A DNA stretch of 11,870 nt from DATJSJ01 sp035504175 (GTDB lineage Bacteria; Pseudomonadota; Alphaproteobacteria; Acetobacterales; Acetobacteraceae). The position numbers were made by a program, and so were the translations under genes. Location: NCBI GenBank assembly GCA_035504175.1, contig DATJSJ010000007.1, forward strand, positions 1-11,870, written 5' to 3'. The notes below the pieces were generated by a model, which was not told where the DNA came from, ran no database searches, and was given only the letters and a program-made list of their open reading frames with translations. Below, in pieces: positions 4,801 through 11,870 of this stretch (the first letter of the stretch is position 1; each line of letters begins with the position of its first letter).

Positions 4801-6687
4801 ATGAACAGCCGAAATGAAAACCGCCCGGCGGCTTCGCGGCAGGGCCGGACTGGCGCCGACGAACTTGCCGGCGCGCTCGAGCATCACCGCGCGGGGCGCC
4901 TGGACCGCGCCGAGACGCTGTATCGCAAGTTCCTCGACCGGCATCCGGACCAGCCGGACGCGCTGCATCTGCTCGGCGTGATCGCCAGCCAGAAAGGCCG
5001 TCACAGCCACGCGGCCGATCTGATCGCCCGGGCGCTGCAGCGGATGCCGCGCTTCCCCGATGCCCATCTCAATCTCGGCAACGCATTGCGGGCGCAAGGG
5101 CGACTGGCGGAGGCCGAGGCCAGCTACCGGACCGCGCTGACGCTCCGCCCGGATTTCGCGGCGGCGCACGCCAACCTGGCCGGAACGCTGGCGGCGAGCA
5201 AGGCCTTCGCCGAGGCTCTGGCCGCCGCCGATGCCGCCCTCGCGATCGATCCCGCCTTGCCCGAGGCGCACGCGAACCGGGCGCGGGCCTTGCTCGGGCT
5301 CGGTCGCAATGCCGAGGCGGACGTCCCGTTCCGGGCGGCGCTGCGGCTGCGGCCGGACGACATCGAGACGCTGTGCGCGCTCGGCGCCCTGCTGCTCGAT
5401 CTGGGACGGCCGGAGGAAGCCCAGCGCTGCGCCGACGCGGCGCTGCGGCGGGACGGCGACGCGGTTGCGGCGCTCTGCCTTGCCGGGGCCGCCGAGCGGC
5501 GCCTGGGACATGCCGAGGAGTCGATTGCCGCCTATCGTCGCGCAACGCGCGCGGCGCCGCGGCAGCCGGAGGCCTGGACCGGGCTCGGCACCAGCCTGCG
5601 CGCGGCCGGTCGGTTCGAGGCGGCGGCGGAATGCTACCGCCAGGCGATCGCGATCGCGCCTGACCTGGCGGAAGCGCATCGCGACCTGGCGCTGATGGGC
5701 TACGCGCCGGCCGCCCCCGCCCGCCTGGAGAACCTGCTCGCCGATGCGGCCGCGCCCGCCGAGCAGCGCGTCGCCGCCGGCTTCGCGCTGGGCAAGCTGC
5801 ACGATGACCACGACCGGTATGACGAGGCGTTCGGCTGCTACGCCCAGGCCAATGCGCTGTTTCGCGAGGCGGAGGCTTCGGCCGGACGCAGCTTCCAGCC
5901 CGGCGAGCTCCGCGCCGAGGTCGATCGGCTGATCGTCGCCCATCCCGATGCCGCCAGTCTCACCCCGATCGCGGGCGCGTCGAATTCCGCAATGCCGGTC
6001 TTCATCGTCGGCATGCCGCGCACCGGATCGAGCCTGATCGAGCAGATTCTCGCGAGCCATCCGATGGTTTTCGGCGCCGGCGAGCTGCGCCTGGTGGGCG
6101 AGCTCGCGGCCCGTCTGCCCGAGGATCCCCGTCTTCCGCCCGACAGCGCGGCGGTGCAGGCGGCGGTGGAAGGCTATCTCGCCCGGCTCGGCGCGGTCGG
6201 CGCAAACCGCCCGCGCGTGGTGGACAAGATGCCGGACAATATCTTCATGCTCGGGATGATCGCGCGGCTGCTTCCCGGCGCGCGCATTCTGCTCTGCCGG
6301 CGGGACGCGCGCGACACCTGCCTGTCCTGCTTCTTCCAGCGCTTCAGCGGCAGCACGCAGCTGTTTTCCTATGATCTCGCCTGGTGCGGACAACGCTTCC
6401 GCGAGACGGAGCGGTTGGCCGCGCATTGGCATCGGGTGCTGCCATTGCAGACGATGGAAGTCTGCTACGAGACGCTCGTCAGTGATTTAGAGGCAACGAC
6501 GCGTCAGCTGGTGGCCTTCCTGGGGCTCCCCTGGGATGAGAGATGCCTGCAGTTTCACAAGACCGAGCGTGCGGTGCTGACCGCGAGCAGTTGGCAGGTA
6601 CGCCAGCCATTGTTTTCCCGGTCGGTCGGGCGGTGGCGTCATTACGACCGCCATCTCGGACCGCTGCATGACTCGCTGGATTGCTGA
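4801..6687 (+). CDS. TPR-repeat protein with C-terminal sulfotransferase domain
   Basis: This 628-residue protein joins a TPR solenoid to a PAPS-dependent sulfotransferase domain. Eight consecutive 34-residue TPRs fill residues 19-290, for example DAHLNLGNALRAQGRLAEAE, with a further TPR-like helix pair near 323-356. The sulfotransferase domain has the 5'-phosphosulfate loop GMPRTGSS (404-411) and the 3'-phosphate motif around Arg501-Ser509 (RDARDTCLS). Its tail (VRQPLFSRSVGRWRHY) is usual for the bacterial TPR-sulfotransferase family, so the gene looks intact. Acceptors are unknown; protein or extracellular glycan sulfation are the obvious options. No signal peptide or membrane span is seen, so it is probably cytoplasmic. 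The frame is open back to 4594, but the upstream part has low-complexity basic sequence and overlaps the divergent promoter. ATG 4801 is preferred although it has no clear Shine-Dalgarno; ATG 4756 is an alternative. Confidence 0.88.
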   Translation: MNSRNENRPAASRQGRTGADELAGALEHHRAGRLDRAETLYRKFLDRHPDQPDALHLLGVIASQKGRHSHAADLIARALQRMPRFPDAHLNLGNALRAQGRLAEAEASYRTALTLRPDFAAAHANLAGTLAASKAFAEALAAADAALAIDPALPEAHANRARALLGLGRNAEADVPFRAALRLRPDDIETLCALGALLLDLGRPEEAQRCADAALRRDGDAVAALCLAGAAERRLGHAEESIAAYRRATRAAPRQPEAWTGLGTSLRAAGRFEAAAECYRQAIAIAPDLAEAHRDLALMGYAPAAPARLENLLADAAAPAEQRVAAGFALGKLHDDHDRYDEAFGCYAQANALFREAEASAGRSFQPGELRAEVDRLIVAHPDAASLTPIAGASNSAMPVFIVGMPRTGSSLIEQILASHPMVFGAGELRLVGELAARLPEDPRLPPDSAAVQAAVEGYLARLGAVGANRPRVVDKMPDNIFMLGMIARLLPGARILLCRRDARDTCLSCFFQRFSGSTQLFSYDLAWCGQRFRETERLAAHWHRVLPLQTMEVCYETLVSDLEATTRQLVAFLGLPWDERCLQFHKTERAVLTASSWQVRQPLFSRSVGRWRHYDRHLGPLHDSLDC

Positions 6688-6884
6688 GGCGTTTCGCATC
6701 CCCGTCGCGCTGGCCCGATGCCCGGGAGTGCGCGTGATCGCTGCAGGCGCGACACGGCGGTTCCCGGCTATGAGCTGGCATTCGAGAGATCGGTTTAGAC
6801 TCACAAAATAGTCGCCTGATTTGCCTCCACTCCGCCCCAACCAGCGCGTCGGAGGGCTGGATTCGCCTTCCGGCCGTCGCATCT

Positions 6885-6899
6885 GTTCCCTATACGTTC
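6885..6899 (+). promoter_or_regulatory. LexA (SOS) box of the imuA-imuB-dnaE2 cassette
   Basis: GTTC (6885-6888), seven bases (CCTATAC), GTTC (6896-6899) is an exact match to the alphaproteobacterial LexA operator, a direct repeat unlike the enterobacterial palindrome. It lies 34 nt before the first possible imuA start codon. The spacer holds a TATAC that could be part of a -10 element, so LexA would block RNA polymerase. It predicts DNA-damage induction of the downstream genes. Confidence 0.88.
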
Positions 6900-6933
6900 T
6901 CGTCCTTCGGGGAAGAACCTCAGGGACAAGACC

Positions 6934-7761
6934 TTGCCGGGACCGATGCACGCCGCGTCCGACATCACGCCCGCCCCCGCCCAGGCGGCCCTGCTGCACG
7001 AGCTGCGCGCCCGCATCGCCCGGCTGGAGCGCCGCCCCGGCCGTGCCCGCGTCCGCCCGCTCGGCTTCGGCCTGACCGCGATCGACCGCGCCCTGCCGGA
7101 AGGCGGGCTCGCCCGCTTCGCGCTGCACGAGTTCGCCGGCGCCGGGCCGGAGGTGGAGCACGGCGCCGCCGCCACGCTTGCACTGGCCGGGCTGCTGGCG
7201 CGGGCCGGGCGCGGCCCGGTGCTCTGGGTGCTGCGCCGGCGCGACCTGTTCGCCCCCGCCCTGGCCGGCGCCGGGCTCGATCCCGACCGCATCGTGTACG
7301 CCGAGGCCGGCCGCGCCGTGCTGCTGGTCATGGAGGAGGGACTGCGTCATCCCGGCCTCGCCGGCGTGGTCGGCGAGATCGAGGGGCGGCTGACGCTGAC
7401 CGCCTCCCGCCGGCTGCAACTGGCCGCCGAAGCCTCCGGCGTGCCCGGCTTCGCGCTGCGCCGGACGCGCCGCTTTGACGACCCGGCCCTGGCCGAGCCG
7501 AACGCCGCGGCGACGCGCTGGCGCGTGGCGAGCCTCCCCTCCCCGCCGCCGCTGCCGCACGCCGCCGACACGCAGGGCCTGGCGCGGCCGCGCTGGCGGC
7601 TGGACCTGATCCGCTGCCGCGGCGGCGAACCCTCATCCTGGACCGTGGAGGCGTGCGATGCGCAGGGTCGTCTCGCTCTTCCTGCCGACATTTACGACAG
7701 ATCGGCTGCGCCTGGGTCCGACCGACCGGTTGCGGCAACAGCACGACGCGGCGCCGCCTGA
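6934..7761 (+). CDS. imuA: SOS mutagenesis accessory protein ImuA
   Basis: ImuA-type protein, up to 275 residues, a RecA/SulA-like fold that works with ImuB and DnaE2 in damage-induced mutagenesis. The N-terminus has a helical LHELRARIARLE segment. RPLGFGLTAIDRALPEGGL leads into HEFAGAGPEVEHGAA (65-78), which takes the place of a Walker A loop but lacks the Lys. The C-terminal WTVEACDAQGRLALP (236-250) is a hallmark of ImuA. Two starts are possible. TTG 6934 has AGGGA at 6922-6926 with 7-nt spacing. ATG 6946 has no well-placed ribosome site but gives a conventional initiator and loses only four residues. A LexA box lies just upstream. The last 104 nt overlap imuB in another frame, so the final 35 residues share DNA with the ImuB N-terminus. 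Confidence 0.88.
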   Translation: MPGPMHAASDITPAPAQAALLHELRARIARLERRPGRARVRPLGFGLTAIDRALPEGGLARFALHEFAGAGPEVEHGAAATLALAGLLARAGRGPVLWVLRRRDLFAPALAGAGLDPDRIVYAEAGRAVLLVMEEGLRHPGLAGVVGEIEGRLTLTASRRLQLAAEASGVPGFALRRTRRFDDPALAEPNAAATRWRVASLPSPPPLPHAADTQGLARPRWRLDLIRCRGGEPSSWTVEACDAQGRLALPADIYDRSAAPGSDRPVAATARRGAA

Positions 7762-9184
7762 CGCGCCGCTCGTCACCGCGGCGCATGACGGGCATCGCCA
7801 GGTCGTGGCGGCGGCGAACCGGCCGGCGCAGGCGATGGGCCTCGCGCCCGGCCTGCCGCTCGCCCGGGCGCAGGCGATGGTGCCCGGCCTCGCCATCGTC
7901 CCGGCCGCACCGGCGGAGGACGCGGCGGCGCTGCGCGACCTGGCCGGCGCCAGCCTGCGCTTCGCCCCGCTTGCCGCGCCCGACCCGCCGGACGGGATCC
8001 GGGTCGATGCGACCGGCTGCGCGCATCTCTTCGGCGGCGAGGCGGCGCTGCTGACCGCGATGCGGCGCTGGCTGCGCCAGCAGGGGTTCGCAGCCTGCGC
8101 CGCAATCGCCGGCACGCCGGGTGCCGCGCATGCCGCCGCGCGCTGGGCCGGCGCCGCCGCGACCGTGATCCCGCCGGGCGAGGAGGAGGCGGTGCTGGCA
8201 CCCCTGCCGGTGGCGGCCCTGCGCCTCTGCGCCGAGGTGCTGGACGGGCTGCGGCGGCTCGGCCTCGAGACGGTCGGCGCGCTGGCGGCGGTGCCGCGCG
8301 CCCCGCTGGTGCGCCGCTTCGGGCCGGAGGTGGCGCTGCGGCTCGACCAGGCGTTCGGCCGCGTGTTCGAGCCGATCGTGCCGGTGCATCCGCCGGCGAT
8401 GCTCGCCGAGCGCCGCGCCTTCGCCGAGCCGTTGCTGACCGCGGAGTCCTTCGCCGCCGTGATCGACCGGCTGGTGCCGGCGGTCTGCGTGCGGCTGGAG
8501 CGCGCCGGCCAGGGCGCGCGGCGGCTCGATCTGCTGTTCGCGCGCGTCGACGGCGCCGTGCCGGCCATTCGCATCGGCACCGCCCGTCCGTCGCGGGATG
8601 CGCGTCATCTCGGCCGGCTGCTGGCGGAGCGGCTGGAGACGATCGATCCCGGTCCCGGCGTGGAGGTGATGACGCTGGCGGTGCCGCTGGCCGAGCCGCT
8701 CGCCTGGGCGCAGGCCGACGCGGCGGAGGCGGCGCCCGATCTGCCGGCGCTGGTGGACCGGCTGGCCAACCGGCTGGGCGAGGATCGGGTGTACCGGCTG
8801 GCGCCGGTGGAGAGCGACGTGCCGGAGCGTGCGGTGCGTCGCGTGCCGGCGCTGGCGCCGCCGGCGCGCGCGTCCTGGCCGCCTTCCCTGCCCCGGCCCG
8901 CCCGGCTGCTGACGCCGCCGCAGCCAGTGGAGGCGATGGCGCTGCTGCCCGACCAGCCGCCCGTCGCCTTCACCTGGCGGCGCGTGCGGCATCGCGTGCG
9001 GCGCGCGGACGGGCCGGAGCGGATTGCCGGGGAGTGGTGGAAGCGTCAGGGCGAGGTGCGGACGGTGCGGGATTACTTCGCGGTGGAGGACGAGGCGGGG
9101 CGGCGGTTCTGGCTGTTCCGGCGCGGGGATGGGGAGGATCCGCAGACGGGGGATCTGCGGTGGTTTCTGCATGGGTTGTTTTGA
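7658..9184 (+). CDS. imuB: Y-family polymerase homolog ImuB (catalytically inactive)
   Basis: This 508-residue ImuB is the adaptor of the SOS mutasome, linking ImuA, DnaE2 and the beta clamp. ATG 7658 has a strong Shine-Dalgarno (TGGAGG, 7646-7651, spacing 6) inside imuA. It has Y-family architecture, but the usual first-strand Asp is missing (VVSLFLPTFTTDRL) and VDATGCAHLFGGE (from Val116) lacks the Asp-Glu pair, as expected for ImuB. A helix-hairpin-helix-like segment LRRLGLETVGAL starts at 198. The little-finger-type start RRAFAEPL is at 252. RPARLLTPPQPVEAM (413 on) could include a degenerate clamp-binding motif. The C-terminal GEWWKRQGEVRTVRDYF (from 458) is typical of ImuB. A 145-bp spacer with a composite palindrome separates it from dnaE2. 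Confidence 0.92.
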   Translation: MRRVVSLFLPTFTTDRLRLGPTDRLRQQHDAAPPDAPLVTAAHDGHRQVVAAANRPAQAMGLAPGLPLARAQAMVPGLAIVPAAPAEDAAALRDLAGASLRFAPLAAPDPPDGIRVDATGCAHLFGGEAALLTAMRRWLRQQGFAACAAIAGTPGAAHAAARWAGAAATVIPPGEEEAVLAPLPVAALRLCAEVLDGLRRLGLETVGALAAVPRAPLVRRFGPEVALRLDQAFGRVFEPIVPVHPPAMLAERRAFAEPLLTAESFAAVIDRLVPAVCVRLERAGQGARRLDLLFARVDGAVPAIRIGTARPSRDARHLGRLLAERLETIDPGPGVEVMTLAVPLAEPLAWAQADAAEAAPDLPALVDRLANRLGEDRVYRLAPVESDVPERAVRRVPALAPPARASWPPSLPRPARLLTPPQPVEAMALLPDQPPVAFTWRRVRHRVRRADGPERIAGEWWKRQGEVRTVRDYFAVEDEAGRRFWLFRRGDGEDPQTGDLRWFLHGLF

Positions 9185-9200
9185 TGGGCGCAGCCGTAAA

Positions 9201-9323
9201 AAGGCCAGGGGCTCTGCCCCTGGACCCCGGCAAAGGCGCAGCCTTTGCAATCCATGACTTAAAGTATTGCGGGTCTGGGGGCGCCTGCCCCCAGCGGGGT
9301 CCAGGGGCAGAGCCCCTGGCCTT
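9201..9323. repeat. REP/BIME-like composite palindrome between imuB and dnaE2
   Basis: The element is bounded by a perfect 29-bp inverted repeat (9201-9229 with 9295-9323). Each arm contains its own 8-bp hairpin, CCAGGGGC/GCCCCTGG, with 3-nt loops (9204-9222 and 9301-9319). The interior has two more perfect hairpins: GCAAAGGC/GCCTTTGC (9230-9248, 3-nt loop) and CTGGGGGC/GCCCCCAG (9275-9294, 4-nt loop). Four hairpins within one large palindrome is the organisation of REP/BIME elements. I believe near-identical GC-rich palindromes recur in Acetobacteraceae genomes, but I have not searched. It starts 17 nt after the imuB stop codon and stops 6 nt before the dnaE2 ATG. Confidence 0.8.
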
Positions 9324-9329
9324 GTCTTA

Positions 9330-11870
9330 ATGTCTTATACTGAACTTCAGGTCACCACGAACTACTCCTTCCTCCGCGGCGCCAGCCACGTCGAGGAGCT
9401 GCTGCTGCAAGCGCGCACGCTGGGCTTTTCCGCTCTCGGCATCACCGACCGCAACTCGCTCGCCGGCATCGTGCGCGCGCATCAGCGCGCGGCGGAAGTG
9501 GTGCTGCGTGTGGTGATCGGCTGCCGGCTCGACCTGCGCGACGGGATGTCGCTGCTGGTCTATCCGACCGACCGCCCCGCCTATTCCCGATTGTGCCGCC
9601 TGCTGAGCGCGGGCAAGGCGCGCGCCGGCAAGGGCGCGTGCGATCTCGGCTGGGACGATCTCGCGGCGCATGGCGAGGGGCTGATCGCGGTGCTGCTCCC
9701 CGATGATCCGGAGGAAGCGTCGCTCGACCGGCTGCGCGCGGATTTCGGCGATCGCGCCTATGTCGCGCTGACGCTGCAGCGCCGGCCGGGCGATGCGGTG
9801 CGGTTGCAGCGACTTGCGGACCGGGCGCGCGCGGCGCGGGTCGCGACGGTCGCGACGGGCGACGTGCTGTACCACGCGAAACAGCGTCGCGTCCTGCAGG
9901 ATGTCATGACCTGCATCCGCGAAGGCTGCACGATCGACGAACTCGGTTTCCGGCGCGAACGCTCGGTGGACCGCCACCTGCGCGCGCCGGAGGAGATGGC
10001 ACGGCTGTTCGGCCGCCACCCCGGCGCGGTCGCGCGCACCGCGGAAATCGTGGCGCGTTGCCCGTTCAGCCTCGAGGAATTGCGCTACCAGTATCCGGAC
10101 GAGGTCAGCATTCCCGGCCAGAGCGCGCAGCAGGCGCTGGAGGCGCTGGTCGCCGAGGCGACGCCGCTTCGCTATCCGGACGGCACGCCGCCGGCGGTCG
10201 CGGCGCAGCTTGCGCATGAATTGCGGCTGATCGCGGAGCTGGACTACGCGCCGTATTTCCTGACCGTGCACAGCATCGTCCGTTTCGCGCGCTCGCAGGA
10301 CATATTGTGCCAGGGGCGCGGATCGGCGGCCAATTCGGCCGTGTGCTTCGTGCTCGGCATCACCAGCATCGACCCGGTACGCAGCAACCTGCTGTTCGAG
10401 CGCTTCGTCTCCGCCGAGCGTCGCGAACCGCCCGATATCGACGTCGATTTCGAGCACGAGCGGCGCGAGGAGGTGATCCAGTGGGTGTACGAGCATTACG
10501 GCCGCGACCGCGCCGCGCTTTGCGCCACCGTGATCCGCTACCGCGCCCGCAGCGCGGTGCGCGAGGTCGGCAAGGCGCTGGGCTTGACGGAGGACGTGAC
10601 CGGCGCCCTCGCCTCCCAGGTCTGGGGCTGGAGCGACGAGGGTGTCGCCGAGGAGCACGCGGCCGAGCTCAACCTCAACCTCGCCGACCGGCGACTGCCC
10701 CTCACGCTCGATCTGGCGCGGGAGCTGATCGGTTTCCCACGCCATCTCAGCCAGCATCCGGGCGGCTTCGTGCTGACGCGCGACCGGCTGGACGACCTCG
10801 TCCCGATCGAGCCCGCCGCCATGAAGGATCGGCAGGTGATCGAGTGGGACAAGGACGATATCGACGTGCTGCGCTTCATGAAGGTCGATGTGCTGGGGCT
10901 CGGCATGCTCGGCTGCATGCGGCGCGCCTTCGACCTGCTGGCAGAGCATCGCGGCGAGCGGCTGAGCCTGGCGACGATTCCGCCGGAGGATCCCGCGACC
11001 TACGCGATGATCCGCCGCGCCGACACGATCGGCGTGTTCCAGATCGAAAGCCGGGCGCAGATGGCGATGCTGCCCCGCATGAAACCGAAGACGTTCTACG
11101 ACCTGGTGATCGAGGTCGCGATCGTCCGCCCCGGCCCGATCCAGGGCGACATGGTGCATCCCTATCTGCGCCGGCGCGAGGGCAAGGAATCGGCCGAGAT
11201 CCCAACCCCGGCGTTGCAGGCGGTGCTGGAGAAGACGCTCGGCGTGCCGCTGTTCCAGGAGCAGGCGATGCAGGTCGCAATCGTCGCCGCCGGCTTCACG
11301 CCGAGCGAGGCGGATGCGCTGCGCCGCTCGATGGCGACGTTCAAGATGACCGGCGGCGTGCACCGCTTCCGTGACAAGCTGATCGAGGGCATGGTGGCGC
11401 GCGGCTACACGCAGGATTTCGCCGAGCGCACCTTCCGCCAGATCGAGGGTTTCGGCAGCTACGGCTTCCCGGAAAGCCATGCGGCGAGCTTCGCGCTGAT
11501 CGCCTATGCCAGTTCCTGGATGAAATGCCACCACCCGGAGGTGTTCGCCTGCGCGCTGCTGAACGCGCAGCCGATGGGATTCTACGCGCCGGCGCAGATC
11601 GTGCGCGATGTGCGCGAGCATGGGGTCACGGTGCGGCCGCCCTGCGTCAACGCCTCGCGCTGGGACTGTACGCTGGAGGCGGAGGCCGCCTGCCAGCCGG
11701 AGGCCGGCTGCCAACCGGAAGCCGCCTGCGAACCGGAGAAGGGCGCCCGGCTGGCGCTGCGGCTGGGGTTGCGCATGGCGAAGGGCCTCGCCAATGCCGA
11801 TGCCGGGCACATCATCGCCGTGCGCGGCGCGCCCGCCTTCGCCAGCGTCGAGGAGGTGTGGCGTCGCAGC
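9330..11870 (+). CDS. dnaE2: Error-prone DNA polymerase III alpha subunit DnaE2 (ImuC), 3' end outside window
   Basis: The first 847 residues are present; the family is usually somewhat over 1,000, so the end lies beyond the window. It is the SOS-induced translesion polymerase acting with ImuA and ImuB. The N-terminus (ELQVTTNYSFLRGASH, then GITDRNSLAG) is the DnaE2-type PHP domain; Thr-Thr-Asn stands where replicative DnaE has its first metal-binding histidines. QGRGSAANS is at 328-336. The catalytic acids are Asp371 and Asp373 (PPDIDVDF, 368-374) and Asp520 (KVDVLGL), all present. QHPGGFV starts at 475. The frame is intact to the last base at every point checked. ATG 9330 has no Shine-Dalgarno because the preceding bases belong to the palindrome. 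A tandem repeat encodes residues 785-802. It should be controlled by the LexA box before imuA if transcription passes the palindrome. Confidence 0.95.
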   Translation, partial: MSYTELQVTTNYSFLRGASHVEELLLQARTLGFSALGITDRNSLAGIVRAHQRAAEVVLRVVIGCRLDLRDGMSLLVYPTDRPAYSRLCRLLSAGKARAGKGACDLGWDDLAAHGEGLIAVLLPDDPEEASLDRLRADFGDRAYVALTLQRRPGDAVRLQRLADRARAARVATVATGDVLYHAKQRRVLQDVMTCIREGCTIDELGFRRERSVDRHLRAPEEMARLFGRHPGAVARTAEIVARCPFSLEELRYQYPDEVSIPGQSAQQALEALVAEATPLRYPDGTPPAVAAQLAHELRLIAELDYAPYFLTVHSIVRFARSQDILCQGRGSAANSAVCFVLGITSIDPVRSNLLFERFVSAERREPPDIDVDFEHERREEVIQWVYEHYGRDRAALCATVIRYRARSAVREVGKALGLTEDVTGALASQVWGWSDEGVAEEHAAELNLNLADRRLPLTLDLARELIGFPRHLSQHPGGFVLTRDRLDDLVPIEPAAMKDRQVIEWDKDDIDVLRFMKVDVLGLGMLGCMRRAFDLLAEHRGERLSLATIPPEDPATYAMIRRADTIGVFQIESRAQMAMLPRMKPKTFYDLVIEVAIVRPGPIQGDMVHPYLRRREGKESAEIPTPALQAVLEKTLGVPLFQEQAMQVAIVAAGFTPSEADALRRSMATFKMTGGVHRFRDKLIEGMVARGYTQDFAERTFRQIEGFGSYGFPESHAASFALIAYASSWMKCHHPEVFACALLNAQPMGFYAPAQIVRDVREHGVTVRPPCVNASRWDCTLEAEAACQPEAGCQPEAACEPEKGARLALRLGLRMAKGLANADAGHIIAVRGAPAFASVEEVWRRS
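11682..11735 (+). repeat. In-frame 3 x 18-bp tandem repeat within dnaE2
   Basis: Three units, 11682-11699, 11700-11717 and 11718-11735, encode EAACQP, EAGCQP and EAACEP, after the conserved SRWDCTLE segment and before RLALRLGLRMAKGL. The copies differ at a few positions (GCC/GGC, CAG/CAA/GAA, GAG/GAA). The location is a loop that I recall as variable in length among DnaE2 proteins. It adds three cysteines spaced six residues apart (788, 794, 800). Confidence 0.85.

Noticed and set aside
4588..6432. Minus-strand open frame (614 codons) opposite the TPR-sulfotransferase
   Set aside because: Shadow of the repetitive TPR coding region. It also runs into the PEP-CTERM gene start region and lacks any family signature.
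6722..6767. Possible terminator after the TPR-sulfotransferase gene (CCGGGA with TCCCGG)
   Set aside because: Six-bp arms separated by 34 nt with only a short inner CGCG pairing and no T-run; too weak to call.
7328..9250. Minus-strand open frame (640 codons) opposite imuB
   Set aside because: Shadow of imuB. The product is Arg/Gln/His-rich, runs through the palindrome and has no recognisable domain or ribosome site.
9201..9323. CRISPR array or insertion-sequence terminal repeats at the imuB-dnaE2 spacer
   Set aside because: The repeats are inverted, not direct with unique spacers, and the 65-bp interior is too short for a transposase. Nested hairpins fit a REP/BIME-type element better.
9327..11810. 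Long minus-strand open frame (827 codons) opposite dnaE2
   Set aside because: It is the antisense shadow of dnaE2 in high-GC DNA. The plus strand shows clear DnaE2 motifs and catalytic residues, while the minus product is His/Arg/Ala-rich low-complexity sequence with no domain.

Overview
The window is about 70% GC by eye and reads as chromosome of an alphaproteobacterium, most likely Rhodospirillales and possibly Acetobacteraceae. Supporting signs are a LexA box of the alphaproteobacterial direct-repeat type (GTTC-N7-GTTC), an imuA-imuB-dnaE2 cassette, Rhodobacter-type Smo polyol transporter genes, and a GC-rich extragenic palindrome of a kind I associate with Acetobacteraceae. The last point is from memory and was not searched.

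Region 1 (1-3640, + strand) is the distal part of a polyol (sorbitol/mannitol/galactitol type) uptake and oxidation operon. It holds the C-terminal end of a periplasmic binding protein (smoE-like), two inner-membrane permeases (smoF, smoG) overlapping by 4 nt, a galactitol-2-dehydrogenase-like SDR and a sorbitol dehydrogenase SDR (smoS). Polyols would be imported and then oxidised to ketoses. The ATPase (smoK) is not in its usual place after smoG. A strong hairpin separates the binding-protein gene from the permease genes.

Region 2 (3641-4800) has a gene-poor stretch, then a minus-strand PEP-CTERM (exosortase-sorted) secreted protein with its own rho-independent terminator. Upstream of it is a near-perfect sigma-54 (-24/-12) promoter. 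A perfect 11-bp inverted repeat overlaps the predicted transcription start. The sigma-54 core is partly palindromic and has correctly spaced GG/GC elements on the other strand too, pointing at the divergent gene.

Region 3 (4801-6687, + strand) is an eight-TPR protein fused to a C-terminal PAPS-type sulfotransferase domain. Its divergent arrangement with the PEP-CTERM gene suggests a shared cell-surface or exopolysaccharide role. This is inference.

Region 4 (6688-11870, + strand) is the SOS mutagenesis cassette: LexA box, imuA, imuB (start overlapping imuA by 104 nt) and dnaE2 (running off the window). A 123-bp composite palindrome of four hairpins, bounded by a perfect 29-bp inverted repeat, sits between imuB and dnaE2 and ends 6 nt before the dnaE2 start codon, which has no visible Shine-Dalgarno. 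dnaE2 carries an in-frame 3 x 18-bp tandem repeat encoding a Cys-rich six-residue unit.

The most novel-looking part is the PEP-CTERM / TPR-sulfotransferase divergent pair around one sigma-54 site. The other loci are recognisable systems with local oddities.
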